From contig NZ_CP012184.1 in assembly GCF_001420995.1 (NCBI RefSeq), forward strand, positions 4,510,501 to 4,574,500: a DNA stretch of 64,000 nucleotides. The letters are read 5' to 3'. Below the pieces are notes generated by a model. That model saw nothing but the letters and a program-made list of their open reading frames with translations, did not search any database and was not told the DNA's origin. Position numbers and translations under genes: made by a program. Source of the DNA: Pseudonocardia sp. EC080619-01 (GTDB lineage Bacteria > Actinomycetota > Actinomycetes > Mycobacteriales > Pseudonocardiaceae). Positions 7,798 through 16,066 of the stretch are shown one piece after another; position 1 is the stretch's first letter, and every line of letters starts with the position of its first letter.

Positions 7798-8682
7798 ATG
7801 ACCGCCGTGAGCACAGCCCACCAGCCCGTGTTCGGCTCCGTCGCCGACGTCACCGACCGGCTCGGTGAGACCGGGTACCTCGCGTCCACCGCCGTGGCGA
7901 CCACGGTGTTCCTCGCCGACCGGCTCGGGAAGCCGCTGCTGGTGGAGGGGCCCGCCGGCGTCGGCAAGACCGAGCTGGCGAAGGCCGTCGCCCAGGCCAC
8001 CGGCTCCGGTCTGGTGCGGTTGCAGTGCTACGAGGGCATCGACGAGGCCCGCGCGCTCTACGAGTGGAACCACGCCAAGCAGCTGCTGCGGATCACCGCG
8101 GGCCGGGACTCCGAGGACTGGGACGCGACCCGCGACGACGTCTTCTCCGAGGAGTTCCTGCTCCCGCGCCCGCTGCTCACCGCGATCCGCCGCACCGACC
8201 CGACCGTCCTGCTGATCGACGAGATCGACAAGGCCGACGTCGAGGTGGAGGGCCTGCTGCTCGAGGTCCTGTCGGACTTCCAGGTCTCGATCCCCGAGCT
8301 GGGCACCGTCACCGCGGCCCGGCGCCCGTTCTCGCTGCTGACGTCGAACTCGACCCGCGAGCTGTCCGAGGCGCTCAAGCGGCGGTGCCTGTTCCTGCAC
8401 CTGGATTTTCCGGACGCCGAGATGGAACGGCGGATCGTCGGCGTCCGCGTCCCCGAGCTCACCGAGCAGCTCACCGACGCGCTGGTCCGGACCGTCCGTG
8501 TGCTGCGGGCGATGGAGCTGCGCAAGGTGCCCAGCGTCGCCGAGACGATCGACTGGGGCCGCACGCTGCTCGCGCTCGGCCTGGACACCCTCGACGACGA
8601 CGCCGTCCGCGCCACCCTCGGCGTCGTCCTCAAGCATCGCTCGGATGCCGAGAAGGCGGCCGCCGAGCTCCGGCTCAACTGA
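7798..8682 (+). CDS. MoxR-family AAA+ ATPase (CoxD-like)
   Basis: A 294-residue AAA+ ATPase of the MoxR class, chaperone-like enzymes that help mature or insert cofactors into partner proteins. Walker A GPAGVGKTE lies near residue 50, Walker B LLIDEIDKAD near 137, and the sensor region LTSNSTRELSEALKRRC near 180. MoxR proteins work with von Willebrand A proteins, and a CoxE-type VWA protein is encoded just downstream at 9847-11289, with a secreted protease gene between them. No CO dehydrogenase or other molybdenum hydroxylase gene is in the window, so the client is unknown. The start could alternatively be the GTG at 7807. Confidence 0.87.
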   Translation: MTAVSTAHQPVFGSVADVTDRLGETGYLASTAVATTVFLADRLGKPLLVEGPAGVGKTELAKAVAQATGSGLVRLQCYEGIDEARALYEWNHAKQLLRITAGRDSEDWDATRDDVFSEEFLLPRPLLTAIRRTDPTVLLIDEIDKADVEVEGLLLEVLSDFQVSIPELGTVTAARRPFSLLTSNSTRELSEALKRRCLFLHLDFPDAEMERRIVGVRVPELTEQLTDALVRTVRVLRAMELRKVPSVAETIDWGRTLLALGLDTLDDDAVRATLGVVLKHRSDAEKAAAELRLN

Positions 8683-8704
8683 ACGGCGGGTGACACGGGG
8701 CCGT

Positions 8705-8720
8705 CCGGCGGTATCGCCGG
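8705..8720 (+). terminator. small hairpin after MoxR gene
   Basis: CCGGCG (8705-8710), GTAT loop, CGCCGG (8715-8720): a perfect 6-bp stem 22 bases after the stop. It is short and has no U-tract, so it is only a candidate terminator. Confidence 0.3.
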
Positions 8721-8833
8721 GCACCCCGATGGAGTGAAGATCGGGCCGCTGTCGGCACCTGCCGTAACCGCGGCGCTCGTGGCGAGTTGAGCCCGGTGAC
8801 CGCTCCCCAGCGCACCCCGGAGGCCCGACGCCG

Positions 8834-9739
8834 ATGACCGCCGTCCCGGAGAACCTTCGCCCCACCCCGCAGTCGTCCGTCCGGCGCCGGCTCGCCCGGG
8901 CCGGCCTCGCCGGCGCCGCCGTCGTCGCGCTCGCCCTCGCCGCGGCCGGGACGGCCGCCGCCCAGGACGGCCCGGGCTTCGCCGGCCCCGACGACGCCAC
9001 GGTGACCCCCGGGGTCATGACCCGCACCGGCCCCGAGGGCGCCCAGTGCACGGCGAACTTCGTGTTCACCGACGGCGCCGAGGTCTACCTCGGGCAGGCC
9101 GCACACTGCGCGGGCACCGGTGGCTCGACCGAGGTCGACGGCTGCACCGCGGAGTCGCTCCCGCTCGGTACGCCGGTGGAGATCGAGGGCGCGGAGCGCC
9201 CGGGGGCCCTCGCGTACTCGTCGTGGCTGAGCATGCAGGAGGCCGGCGGGGCCGATCCGGACACCTGCCGCTTCAACGACTTCGCGCTCGTCCGCATCGA
9301 CCCGGCCGACGTCGCACGGACCAACCCGACGATGCCGTTCTACGGCGGACCGACCGGCGTCGACGCCGATGGCACCCGCGCCGGTGAGGTCGTCTTCGGC
9401 TACGGGAACTCCGAGCTCCGCCAGGGTGTCGCGGCGCTGCGGCCGAAGACCGGGACCTCGCTCGGCACCACCGGCGGCGGCCGCTCGCACACCGTCACCA
9501 CCGTGCTGCCCGGCATCCCGGGCGACTCCGGATCGGGCTACCTGTCCGCCGACGGCGCCGCGCTCGGCGTGCTGTCCACGCTGAACCTGGCATCCGCGCC
9601 CGGCACCAACGGTGTCTCGGACCTGCGCTCGGCGATCGACTACGCCGACGGGCCCGGCGGGTTCGGCGGGTCGCTGCGGCTCGTGGCGGGGGAGAAGCCG
9701 TTCGACCCGAACGTCGTGCCGGTCGACCTGGGCGGCTGA
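8834..9739 (+). CDS. secreted chymotrypsin-fold (S1) serine protease
   Basis: A 301-residue protein with an N-terminal signal: arginines (RRRLARAGLAG), a hydrophobic core and an Ala-rich cleavage region near residue 48. The mature part carries a chymotrypsin-like triad: His91 in QAAHC, Asp149 in NDFALVRID and Ser232 in GDSGSGY. It should be exported and cut proteins outside the cell, or act on a surface partner. The strong site GGAGG lies upstream of the ATG. It stands between the MoxR and CoxE-type genes, which are normally adjacent, so it is either an insertion or a functional companion. The substrate is unknown. Confidence 0.85.
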   Translation: MTAVPENLRPTPQSSVRRRLARAGLAGAAVVALALAAAGTAAAQDGPGFAGPDDATVTPGVMTRTGPEGAQCTANFVFTDGAEVYLGQAAHCAGTGGSTEVDGCTAESLPLGTPVEIEGAERPGALAYSSWLSMQEAGGADPDTCRFNDFALVRIDPADVARTNPTMPFYGGPTGVDADGTRAGEVVFGYGNSELRQGVAALRPKTGTSLGTTGGGRSHTVTTVLPGIPGDSGSGYLSADGAALGVLSTLNLASAPGTNGVSDLRSAIDYADGPGGFGGSLRLVAGEKPFDPNVVPVDLGG

Positions 9740-9846
9740 GAAGACCTCCGCGGTGTGGGACCGCGGTGATCGGCGACGTCCCGGCCGCAGCTCGGCGGCA
9801 CGGCCGGGACGTCGCACAAACCGGGTGCGTCACGCATGATGGGCCG

Positions 9847-11289
9847 GTGAGCACCCTGCCCGCGTCCGCCGTCCCGGAGCACGGTCTACCGGGACACCTG
9901 GTCGACTTCGTGGCCGCGCTGCGGCGTCACCACGTCGCCGTCGGGCCGGGGGAGACGGTCGACGCCGCCCGCGTCGTCGGGGTGCTGGACCTGCTGCGGC
10001 GCGACGAGCTGCGGGAGGGTCTGGCCGCGGCGCTGCTGCGCCGCTCCGGGCAGCGGGCCACCTTCGACGCCCTGTTCGACCTCTGGTTCCCGCCGGCGCT
10101 GGGTGCCGGTGCGTCCGAGGTGGACGTCCCCCGGGTCGACGACGGCGAGCACGGCACCGGCGAGGGCCCGGTCGACGTCGACGCGCTCCGCGACGTCCTC
10201 GCCGACCTCCTGCGCGACGGCGACACCGAGACCCTGCGCGAGCTGGCGCGGGCCGCGGTCGACGCGATCGGCAACGCCGGCGCCGCCGGGCAGGGCGTGC
10301 GCGGGCAGGCCGCGCAACCCAACTGGTCCGCCTACCAGGCGCTGAACGCGCTGTCCCCGGACACGCTGCTGGCCCGGATCCTCGACGGGCTGGCGCAGGA
10401 GGGCGACACCGATTTCGTCTCCGAGGTCCGCCGCCGCGAGATCCGCGACCGGATCGCCCGGTTCCGGGACATGGTCCGCGACGAGGTCCGCCGCCGCACC
10501 GCCGAGCAGCGGGGCCGCGAGCAGGTCTCCCGATCCACGACGCCGTCGCAGCCGGACCGCGTGAACTTCCTGACCGCGAACGCCGTCCAGCTCGCGGAGC
10601 TGCGCCGGACCGTGCAGCCCCTCGCGCGGCGGCTGGCCTCACGGCTGTCGGCGAAGCGCCGCCGCGCGCACCGCGGGCGGCTGGACCTGCGCCGGACGCT
10701 GCGTCGCTCGCTGTCCACCGGCGGCGTGCCGATGGAGCCGGCCTACCGGACCCGCCGCCCGGGGCGCCCCGAGCTCGTGATCCTCTGCGACGTCTCCGGG
10801 TCGGTCGCCGGCTTCAGCCACTTCACGTTGCTGCTGGTCCAGGCGCTGCGCGAGCAGTTCTCCAAGGTGCGGGTGTTCGCCTTCGTCGAGCGCACCGACG
10901 AGGTGACGCACCTGTTCACCCCGGGCGCGGAGCTGTCCGGGGTGATGCAGCGGGTGCTGCGCGAGGCCCGGCTGACGGCGTTCGACGGGCACTCCGACTA
11001 CGGCAGCGCGTTCGGCGACTTCCTCGAGCAGTACGCCGACGCCGTCACCTCGAAGACGTCGCTGCTGGTGCTCGGCGACGGCCGCACCAACTACCGGGAC
11101 CCTAACCTGCGGGCACTCGGGCTCCTGGCCGACCGGGCGCGGCACGCGCACTGGCTCAACCCGGAGCCGCAGCGCATGTGGGGTACCGGCGACTCCGACG
11201 CCCGCCGCTACGGCGAGGTGCTGCCGATGCACGAGTGCCGGACGGCGGCGCAGCTCGCCGACGTCGTGGAAGGGCTCCTGCCGGTCTGA
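9847..11289 (+). CDS. CoxE-type von Willebrand A domain protein
   Basis: A protein of about 480 residues of the CoxE/VWA family, partners of MoxR ATPases. The N-terminal half is helical and charged. The C-terminal half holds a VWA domain with the metal-ion-dependent adhesion motif CDVSGSV (DxSxS) near residue 317 and a later GDGRTNYRD segment. In CO-oxidising bacteria CoxD and CoxE help assemble the copper-molybdenum site of CO dehydrogenase, but many actinomycetes carry the pair without that enzyme. GTG at 9847 was chosen because homologous-looking sequence begins there; an in-frame upstream start at 9766 would add 27 unlikely residues. Confidence 0.82.
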   Translation: MSTLPASAVPEHGLPGHLVDFVAALRRHHVAVGPGETVDAARVVGVLDLLRRDELREGLAAALLRRSGQRATFDALFDLWFPPALGAGASEVDVPRVDDGEHGTGEGPVDVDALRDVLADLLRDGDTETLRELARAAVDAIGNAGAAGQGVRGQAAQPNWSAYQALNALSPDTLLARILDGLAQEGDTDFVSEVRRREIRDRIARFRDMVRDEVRRRTAEQRGREQVSRSTTPSQPDRVNFLTANAVQLAELRRTVQPLARRLASRLSAKRRRAHRGRLDLRRTLRRSLSTGGVPMEPAYRTRRPGRPELVILCDVSGSVAGFSHFTLLLVQALREQFSKVRVFAFVERTDEVTHLFTPGAELSGVMQRVLREARLTAFDGHSDYGSAFGDFLEQYADAVTSKTSLLVLGDGRTNYRDPNLRALGLLADRARHAHWLNPEPQRMWGTGDSDARRYGEVLPMHECRTAAQLADVVEGLLPV

Positions 11290-11364
11290 GCGGAGCATGC
11301 CCGGTCGTGTGATCCATGTCGGCCGGTGCTGCGGTGCAACGTTTCCCGGCGAGAGGGTGTCCAC

Positions 11365-12033
11365 ATGAGGATCATGCGCGCTCCGCTCGCGGCCGGTCTC
11401 CTCGCGGCCGGTCTCCTGCTCGCCGGCTGCGGCGGGGAGTCGTGGCCGACGGCGGCCGGCCCGGTGTCCGAGGCCCCGGCCACGCCGGCCCCGACGTCGT
11501 CGGCCCCGGAGCAGGCGACCCCCACCTCACCGGCGACCGGCGACGAGGACGGCGGGAACGACGGCGGCGGGGACGGTGGCGGAGGGAACGGCGGGGGGAA
11601 CGGCGGCGGGAACGGTGCCGCGGGCCGCTGCACCGGGGCCGACCTCGGTGCGAGCGTCGGCCGCACGACCGGCGAGGCCGGACAGCGGCACACCACGATC
11701 GTCTGGACCAACACCTCGGGCGAACCGTGCACGATGACCGGGTTCGGCGGCGTCGACCTGCGCGGGCCGGACGACCCGAAGCACGGACCCAGCTACTCGC
11801 TGCCGCGATCGGAGAAGCAGGCGTCCACGGTCCGGCTGGCTCCGGGCGGCGCCGCGCACACCGTGATCACCTGGCTGCCGGGTGACTGGAAGCCGGCACA
11901 GCTCGTCGTCACCCCGCCGGACGAGCGGGCGTCGAAGACGCTGCCGTGGCCGGGCGGCGGGGTGTCCCGGCAGGACGGTGCCACGCGTCCCGGCACCTAC
12001 ATCGGCCCGGTCGCCCCAGGCGGGAGCGCCTGA
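11365..12033 (+). CDS. DUF4232-like secreted lipoprotein
   Basis: A 222-residue predicted lipoprotein. The signal (hydrophobic residues 8-22) ends in the lipobox LLAGC. A Pro/Thr/Ser- and then Gly/Asn-rich low-complexity linker covers about residues 30-85. The C-terminal domain begins with GRCTGADLGASVG and contains a second conserved Cys in EPCTMTGFGGVDL, a pattern seen in the actinobacterial DUF4232 domain, whose two cysteines probably form a disulfide. The function is unknown; it would be tethered to the outer membrane face. ATG at 11365 follows GAGAGG; upstream in-frame codons are not needed. Confidence 0.78.
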   Translation: MRIMRAPLAAGLLAAGLLLAGCGGESWPTAAGPVSEAPATPAPTSSAPEQATPTSPATGDEDGGNDGGGDGGGGNGGGNGGGNGAAGRCTGADLGASVGRTTGEAGQRHTTIVWTNTSGEPCTMTGFGGVDLRGPDDPKHGPSYSLPRSEKQASTVRLAPGGAAHTVITWLPGDWKPAQLVVTPPDERASKTLPWPGGGVSRQDGATRPGTYIGPVAPGGSA

Positions 12034-12070
12034 CCCGCACCGCCGCCCCGGCGCCGCCCCGCGCCCTCGT

Positions 12071-12127
12071 CGAGATGCAGTCCAGCGTTCCTCTGGAGGT
12101 CCCCGGAGCGCGCTGAGCTGCATCTCG
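12071..12127. repeat. long imperfect inverted repeat (17-bp arms)
   Basis: CGAGATGCAGTCCAGCG (12071-12087) pairs with CGCTGAGCTGCATCTCG (12111-12127), 15 of 17 positions, across a 23-base loop. It lies in the 209-bp gap between the lipoprotein and SPW-repeat genes. It could be a bidirectional terminator or a dispersed palindromic element. Confidence 0.55.
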
Positions 12128-12242
12128 GCGGGGACGGTCCGGACACGGGCGGCCCACGTGCAGATGGCCTTGACCGGCCGGCCAATCAAGCGTAAACCGG
12201 AGGTATCCCCACAGGGACTCGCAGAGAAGAAGGTGTATCGCG

Positions 12243-12611
12243 ATGGCAGGGACCACTCGGCGGTCGTGGCAGCGGTGGCAGGACTGGGCAGCGCTGGTGA
12301 TCGGTGTGCTCACGGCTCTCTCGCCCCTCGTGACGGCGACGAACGTCGCCGCCGCATGGACGCTGGTCGTGCTGGGCGTGGTGCTCGCCGCCACGTCGCT
12401 CTGGTCGCTCGCCGTGCCCGGCTCGGTGACGAGCGAATGGGTGCACGGCGTGCTCGGCGTCCTGCTGTTCGTGGCGCCGTGGGCCATGGGCTACAGCGCC
12501 CTGACCGGGGCGTCCTGGACGTCGTGGGTCGCCGGGGTGCTGACGGTCGCGGTGGCCGCGTCGGCGCTCCCCGCGGCGACGGCGGAGCACCGCGGGATCG
12601 TGGCCCACTGA
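12243..12611 (+). CDS. SPW-repeat small membrane protein
   Basis: A 122-residue membrane protein with about four hydrophobic segments organised as two similar halves. Each half has a Trp-containing hydrophobic stretch: WQDWAALVIGVLTALSP near residue 12 and WVHGVLGVLLFVAPWAMG near 67. This matches the SPW repeat family of small bacterial membrane proteins, whose role is unknown. It stands alone between a lipoprotein and a TetR gene and is followed by a strong hairpin. The start follows GAAGG at about ten bases. Confidence 0.8.
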   Translation: MAGTTRRSWQRWQDWAALVIGVLTALSPLVTATNVAAAWTLVVLGVVLAATSLWSLAVPGSVTSEWVHGVLGVLLFVAPWAMGYSALTGASWTSWVAGVLTVAVAASALPAATAEHRGIVAH

Positions 12612-12641
12612 CCGGCCACGACGCACCGGACGTCGTTCCGG

Positions 12642-12678
12642 GACGGGGGCCGCGACCCGACGGGTCGCGGCCCCCGTC
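12642..12678 (+). terminator. strong 17-bp stem terminator after SPW gene
   Basis: GACGGGGGCCGCGACCC (12642-12658) and GGGTCGCGGCCCCCGTC (12662-12678) form a perfect 17-bp GC-rich stem with a three-base loop. It lies 31 bases after the SPW-gene stop and ends 22 bases before the next start. Confidence 0.72.
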
Positions 12679-12700
12679 GCGCACCGGGCAGGATCGGGGC

Positions 12701-13255
12701 GTGCCGCCCACAACGACCCCGGAGGACGCCCCCGCCCGGGAGCGGATCCTCGACGCCGCCGAGGACCTGTTCGCCGCGCACGGCTTCGACGCGACGCCCA
12801 CCTCCCGGGTCGCCGAGCGGGCCGGGGTCCCGAAGGGCCTCGTGCACTACTACTTCCGCCGCAAGCCGGACCTGCTCGAGGCCCTGGTCGACCGGCTACC
12901 GCATCCCGTACGCGGCCGGGACGTGCTCGTCCCGGGGGATCTGGCGGCCGGGTTGCGTGCGCTGGTCACGGAGCTGGACCGGGTGCTGGAGTCGTCGGCG
13001 CTGCTGTCACACCTGCTCTGGCGCGAGGCCGACACCCACCCCGCGGTGCGCGAGGCGCTGCAGCGGCGCACCACCGAGCTCGAGGACGCCGTGCACGAGG
13101 TGCTCGTCCCGGCCGCCGCGGACCCGGAGCGCGTCCGCGGGGCCGCCCGGCTGCTGGCCGCCGCGATCGGGCACCGGCACGCGACGGCCCGGCACACCGG
13201 GGACCAGGACGGGATGGAGGCCGAGCTGGCCTTCGTCGCCGGCGCGCTCGGCTGA
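12701..13255 (+). CDS. TetR/AcrR-family regulator
   Basis: A 184-residue regulator. The N-terminal helix-turn-helix is clear: RERILDAAEDLFAAHGFDAT, then RVAERAGVPKGLVHYYFRRK (about residues 11-50). The C-terminal ligand domain is short and Leu/Ala-rich. The target is not evident: the upstream neighbour is an SPW protein behind a terminator and the downstream genes are convergent. The GTG start was taken at the first codon that keeps the conserved N-terminal arm. It abuts the convergent membrane-protein gene with no gap. Confidence 0.85.
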   Translation: MPPTTTPEDAPARERILDAAEDLFAAHGFDATPTSRVAERAGVPKGLVHYYFRRKPDLLEALVDRLPHPVRGRDVLVPGDLAAGLRALVTELDRVLESSALLSHLLWREADTHPAVREALQRRTTELEDAVHEVLVPAAADPERVRGAARLLAAAIGHRHATARHTGDQDGMEAELAFVAGALG

Positions 13256-14062
13256 TCAGGGCCAGGGCCGCCAGGGCGCGCCGGTCCCCTCGAACCGCGG
13301 CACGGTGTGCTTGCCGTCCGCGGCGCGGTGCAGCGTGTACGCCGACCAGGTCCGCAGGCCCAGGACGAGCAGCAACAGGATGGTCAGGCCGGCCGTCACC
13401 GGGCCCAGCCACGGCAGCGGCCCGCTCGCGTTCGCGACGGTGACGACGAGCGGCCCGAGGAACCCGGCCGTCGCCCCGGTGACCAGCGGGAGCTTCGCAT
13501 CGGCCAGCACCTCGACGGCGATCAGGCGGCGCTGCTCGCCGTCCGGGTCGCCGCCGGAGCGCAGCAGCGTGCGCGCCGCCGCCCGGTCGCGGGCGAGCCC
13601 CATCTCCGGGCCGCGGCGGGGCGCGACCCGCGCGGGCGTGCGCGCCGCGTACACCCAGAGCAGGGTGCTGCCGAGCACGCACAGGACCGCGCCGACGACG
13701 ACCCCCGTGAGCAGGTACGGCGCACGGGACAGGACGTCGGTGGCGACGGTGTAGACCGCGCCGAACCACACGAGCGCGACGACGGCCGCCACCCGGGTCA
13801 CGACGACGGCGCGGGTCGACGGCGGGCGCACGGTCGGCCAGGGGCCGGCCGGGGTCGTGTGCGGGGCGCGGTCCGCGCCGGGGCCGGAGGTGCCGGGCGC
13901 AGGCGTCCCGGGAGCGCCGGGGCCGGGTGTACCGGGCACCGAAGTCCCGGTCGCGCCGGGCGGGGACCACGGCCCGGGCCCGGCACCGGGGTGGACCGGG
14001 AGATCGGGGGAGCGGGGACCGGACGGGTGGGGAGCCCGGTCGCCGGTGTCCGGAGCACGCAT
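13256..14062 (-). CDS. membrane protein with Pro/Gly-rich N-terminal tail
   Basis: An unrecognised 268-residue protein. The first 85 residues are low-complexity and rich in Pro, Gly and Thr (GTPGPGAPGTPAPGTSGPG), probably a disordered cytoplasmic tail. Four hydrophobic segments follow (about residues 90-110, 118-138, 195-212 and 220-240), with a basic cytoplasmic loop PARVAPRRGPEMGLARDRAA between the second and third. The layout resembles the next minus-strand gene (14175-14765), so they may be distant paralogues. No enzymatic motif is seen. Confidence 0.65.
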   Translation of the reverse strand: MRAPDTGDRAPHPSGPRSPDLPVHPGAGPGPWSPPGATGTSVPGTPGPGAPGTPAPGTSGPGADRAPHTTPAGPWPTVRPPSTRAVVVTRVAAVVALVWFGAVYTVATDVLSRAPYLLTGVVVGAVLCVLGSTLLWVYAARTPARVAPRRGPEMGLARDRAAARTLLRSGGDPDGEQRRLIAVEVLADAKLPLVTGATAGFLGPLVVTVANASGPLPWLGPVTAGLTILLLLVLGLRTWSAYTLHRAADGKHTVPRFEGTGAPWRPWP

Positions 14063-14174
14063 ACCGGCGACGCTACCCGCGGGTCAGGACGGCTCGGACG
14101 TGGTGCGCGCCGTGGCGCGCCGGGTGCGGCTCCGGGGCCGCCGAGCGGCGGCAGTGGACCGGGCGAACGGGCCC

Positions 14175-14765
14175 TCAGGGCCCGGAACGGACCTCGGGCA
14201 GCGCCCCGGCGGCGCGGGCGGCGCGCCGCAGCGACAGCCCCCTGAGCAGCGTGACGACCGTCACGCCGACCACGAGCACCGTCACCGCCACCACGCCGTC
14301 CAGGAAACGCCCGGAGTCCGGCCGGGTCGCCTGCAGCACCAGCTGGTAGCCGATGATCCCGCAGAGCACCGGGAGCTGGAGGACGTTCGCCGACCAGGTC
14401 GCGACCGAGGCGGCGACGTGGCGGCGCGCGTCGTCGTCGAGCGGGCGGCCGGCGACCAGGTCGCGCCGGGCGGCCCAGCGGTCGCGCCACCGGCTGGACC
14501 ACACGGTGGAGGGGTTCGCGACCCGGCCGGGCCAGGAGCCCGCCAGCGGCCACACGACGGCGACGGCCAGCACCAGCACCAGCAGGCCGGCGCCGGCGAG
14601 CGCCGTCCGTCCGGGGCCGAGGCCCGGGGGCGCGACCACGATCCCGATCAGGCCGACGATCGTCAGTGCGACCAGGACGAGCCGCTGGAGCCATCGCGCC
14701 GTGCGCCCCGCCGGGGTCAGGACGGGCCAGTCCTTCCGGGCATCCGCGGCTGTGTCCACGGCCAC
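14175..14765 (-). CDS. four-helix membrane protein, unknown function
   Basis: A 196-residue membrane protein with hydrophobic segments near residues 28-48, 55-75, 120-140 and 155-172, and a charged loop WSSRWRDRWAARRDLVAG between the second and third. It starts with GTG at 14765. It shares layout with the downstream gene at 13256-14062 and may form a two-gene unit with it. The strand diverges from a siderophore-binding lipoprotein gene 80 bp away. No family assignment. Confidence 0.62.
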   Translation of the reverse strand: MAVDTAADARKDWPVLTPAGRTARWLQRLVLVALTIVGLIGIVVAPPGLGPGRTALAGAGLLVLVLAVAVVWPLAGSWPGRVANPSTVWSSRWRDRWAARRDLVAGRPLDDDARRHVAASVATWSANVLQLPVLCGIIGYQLVLQATRPDSGRFLDGVVAVTVLVVGVTVVTLLRGLSLRRAARAAGALPEVRSGP

Positions 14766-14799
14766 GACCGTAGACGAATCGGACGTACCGCGCCCGGAG

Positions 14800-14818
14800 G
14801 AAGGTTAGGGTCGCCTTC
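14800..14818 (+). promoter_or_regulatory. weak candidate iron box
   Basis: The 19 bases GAAGGTTAGGGTCGCCTTC match about 12 of 19 positions of the IdeR/DtxR consensus, with the GGTTAGG core intact, and lie 27 bp before the second siderophore-binding protein start. Weaker than the box at 2812-2830. Confidence 0.4.
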
Positions 14819-14845
14819 CCTGTCGTTCCGTGGAGGGAGCTCCCC

Positions 14846-15895
14846 GTGCCCGTCGTCGTTCCGCCGTCCGCCCGTGCCGTGAGTCGCCGTGGGGTGCTAG
14901 CCGGCGCCGCCGGCCTGTTCCTGCTCGCCGGCTGCGGCGGGGGCGACCAGACGTCCGGTGGGGGAGCCGAGCCGGCCGCCGAGGGCTTCCCGGTGACGGT
15001 CCGGCACGCGCTCGGCGAGACGGTGGTCCCGGACCGGCCGCGGCGGGTCGTCACGCTCAGCGCGGCCAACGCCGACGTCGCGCTGGCGATGGGGGTCGTG
15101 CCGGTCGCGATCCCGCGGACGGTCTACGGCGGCGACGCGGAGGGCGTCCTGCCCTGGGTGCGCGAGGCGATCGGGACGAGCGGAGCCGAGTTCCCGCAGG
15201 TCATCGGGTCCGACGATCTCGCGGTCGTCCCGTTCGAGGAGATCGCGGCCGTCCAGCCCGACCTGGTGCTGGCGACCTACTCCGGGCTGACCCCGCAGGA
15301 GTACCAGCAGCTCTCCGCGATCGCGCCGACGATCGCCTACCCGGACGCCGCGTACTCCACCGGCTGGCAGGACCAGACCCGGATCGCCGGCCAGGTGTTC
15401 GGTGACCCGGCGCGGGCGCAGCAGCTGATCGACGACACGACGGCGCAGCTCACCGGCGCGACGGGACGGTTCCCGCAGCTCGCCGGGAAGACGTTCCTGT
15501 ACACCGGCGGGATGGACGGCGGCGCGCTCGGCGTGTTCCGGGCCGGCGACGTCCGGGTCCAGCTGGTGACGGACATGGGCCTGGAGCTCGCCCCGTACGT
15601 CGAGCAGAACGCCCCCGGCGGCGACGAGGTCTACTACACGATCAGCACCGAGCTGCTGTCCGGCGTCGACGCGGACCTGCTGATCGGGTTCTTCGGGTCG
15701 CCCGAGGAGGTGCAGGCGTTCCGTGCGACGCCGGGCGTCGAGCTGCTTCCCGCGATGGCGCGTGGTGCCTTCGCCCCGGTCGTCGGAGCGGACCGGGTCG
15801 TGGCCAGCTCGGCGCCGTCGGTGCTCTCGATCCCGTGGGTGCTCGACTCCTACCTCCCGATCCTGGGCGACGCCGCCACACGCGCCGGAGCCTGA
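14846..15895 (+). CDS. Tat-exported iron-siderophore binding lipoprotein
   Basis: A 349-residue FecB-like substrate-binding protein. The N-terminus has a twin-arginine motif SRRGVLAGA followed by a lipobox LLAGC (about residues 12-30), so it is likely exported folded and lipid-anchored. RPRRVVTLSAANADVALAMG and the two-lobe fold identify the family, which delivers ferric siderophores to an ABC importer. GGAGGG precedes the GTG start by eight bases. A weak iron box lies just upstream. Like the other such gene at 1783-2796 it has no transporter genes beside it. The two proteins are related but clearly not recent duplicates. Confidence 0.86.
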   Translation: MPVVVPPSARAVSRRGVLAGAAGLFLLAGCGGGDQTSGGGAEPAAEGFPVTVRHALGETVVPDRPRRVVTLSAANADVALAMGVVPVAIPRTVYGGDAEGVLPWVREAIGTSGAEFPQVIGSDDLAVVPFEEIAAVQPDLVLATYSGLTPQEYQQLSAIAPTIAYPDAAYSTGWQDQTRIAGQVFGDPARAQQLIDDTTAQLTGATGRFPQLAGKTFLYTGGMDGGALGVFRAGDVRVQLVTDMGLELAPYVEQNAPGGDEVYYTISTELLSGVDADLLIGFFGSPEEVQAFRATPGVELLPAMARGAFAPVVGADRVVASSAPSVLSIPWVLDSYLPILGDAATRAGA

Positions 15896-16066
15896 CGTCG
15901 CTCCGCCGTTCCACCCGGTCCCCTGCGTGGCGTAGCGGACCGGTCACTGCTGGTGAGAGCCGCTGGTCAGCGCGATCGGGTGAATGGTCGTTGCGTGCCG
16001 ATGTGTTCCTCGTTACCCCGACAAGACCGCAAGCGACGGTCTGTCGAACAACGAGGAGGTTGTGAG

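Noticed and set aside
12186..12713. Minus-strand frame opposite the SPW gene
   Set aside because: Overlaps a clear membrane protein and a 17-bp terminator stem; the translation has no hydrophobic or domain pattern.
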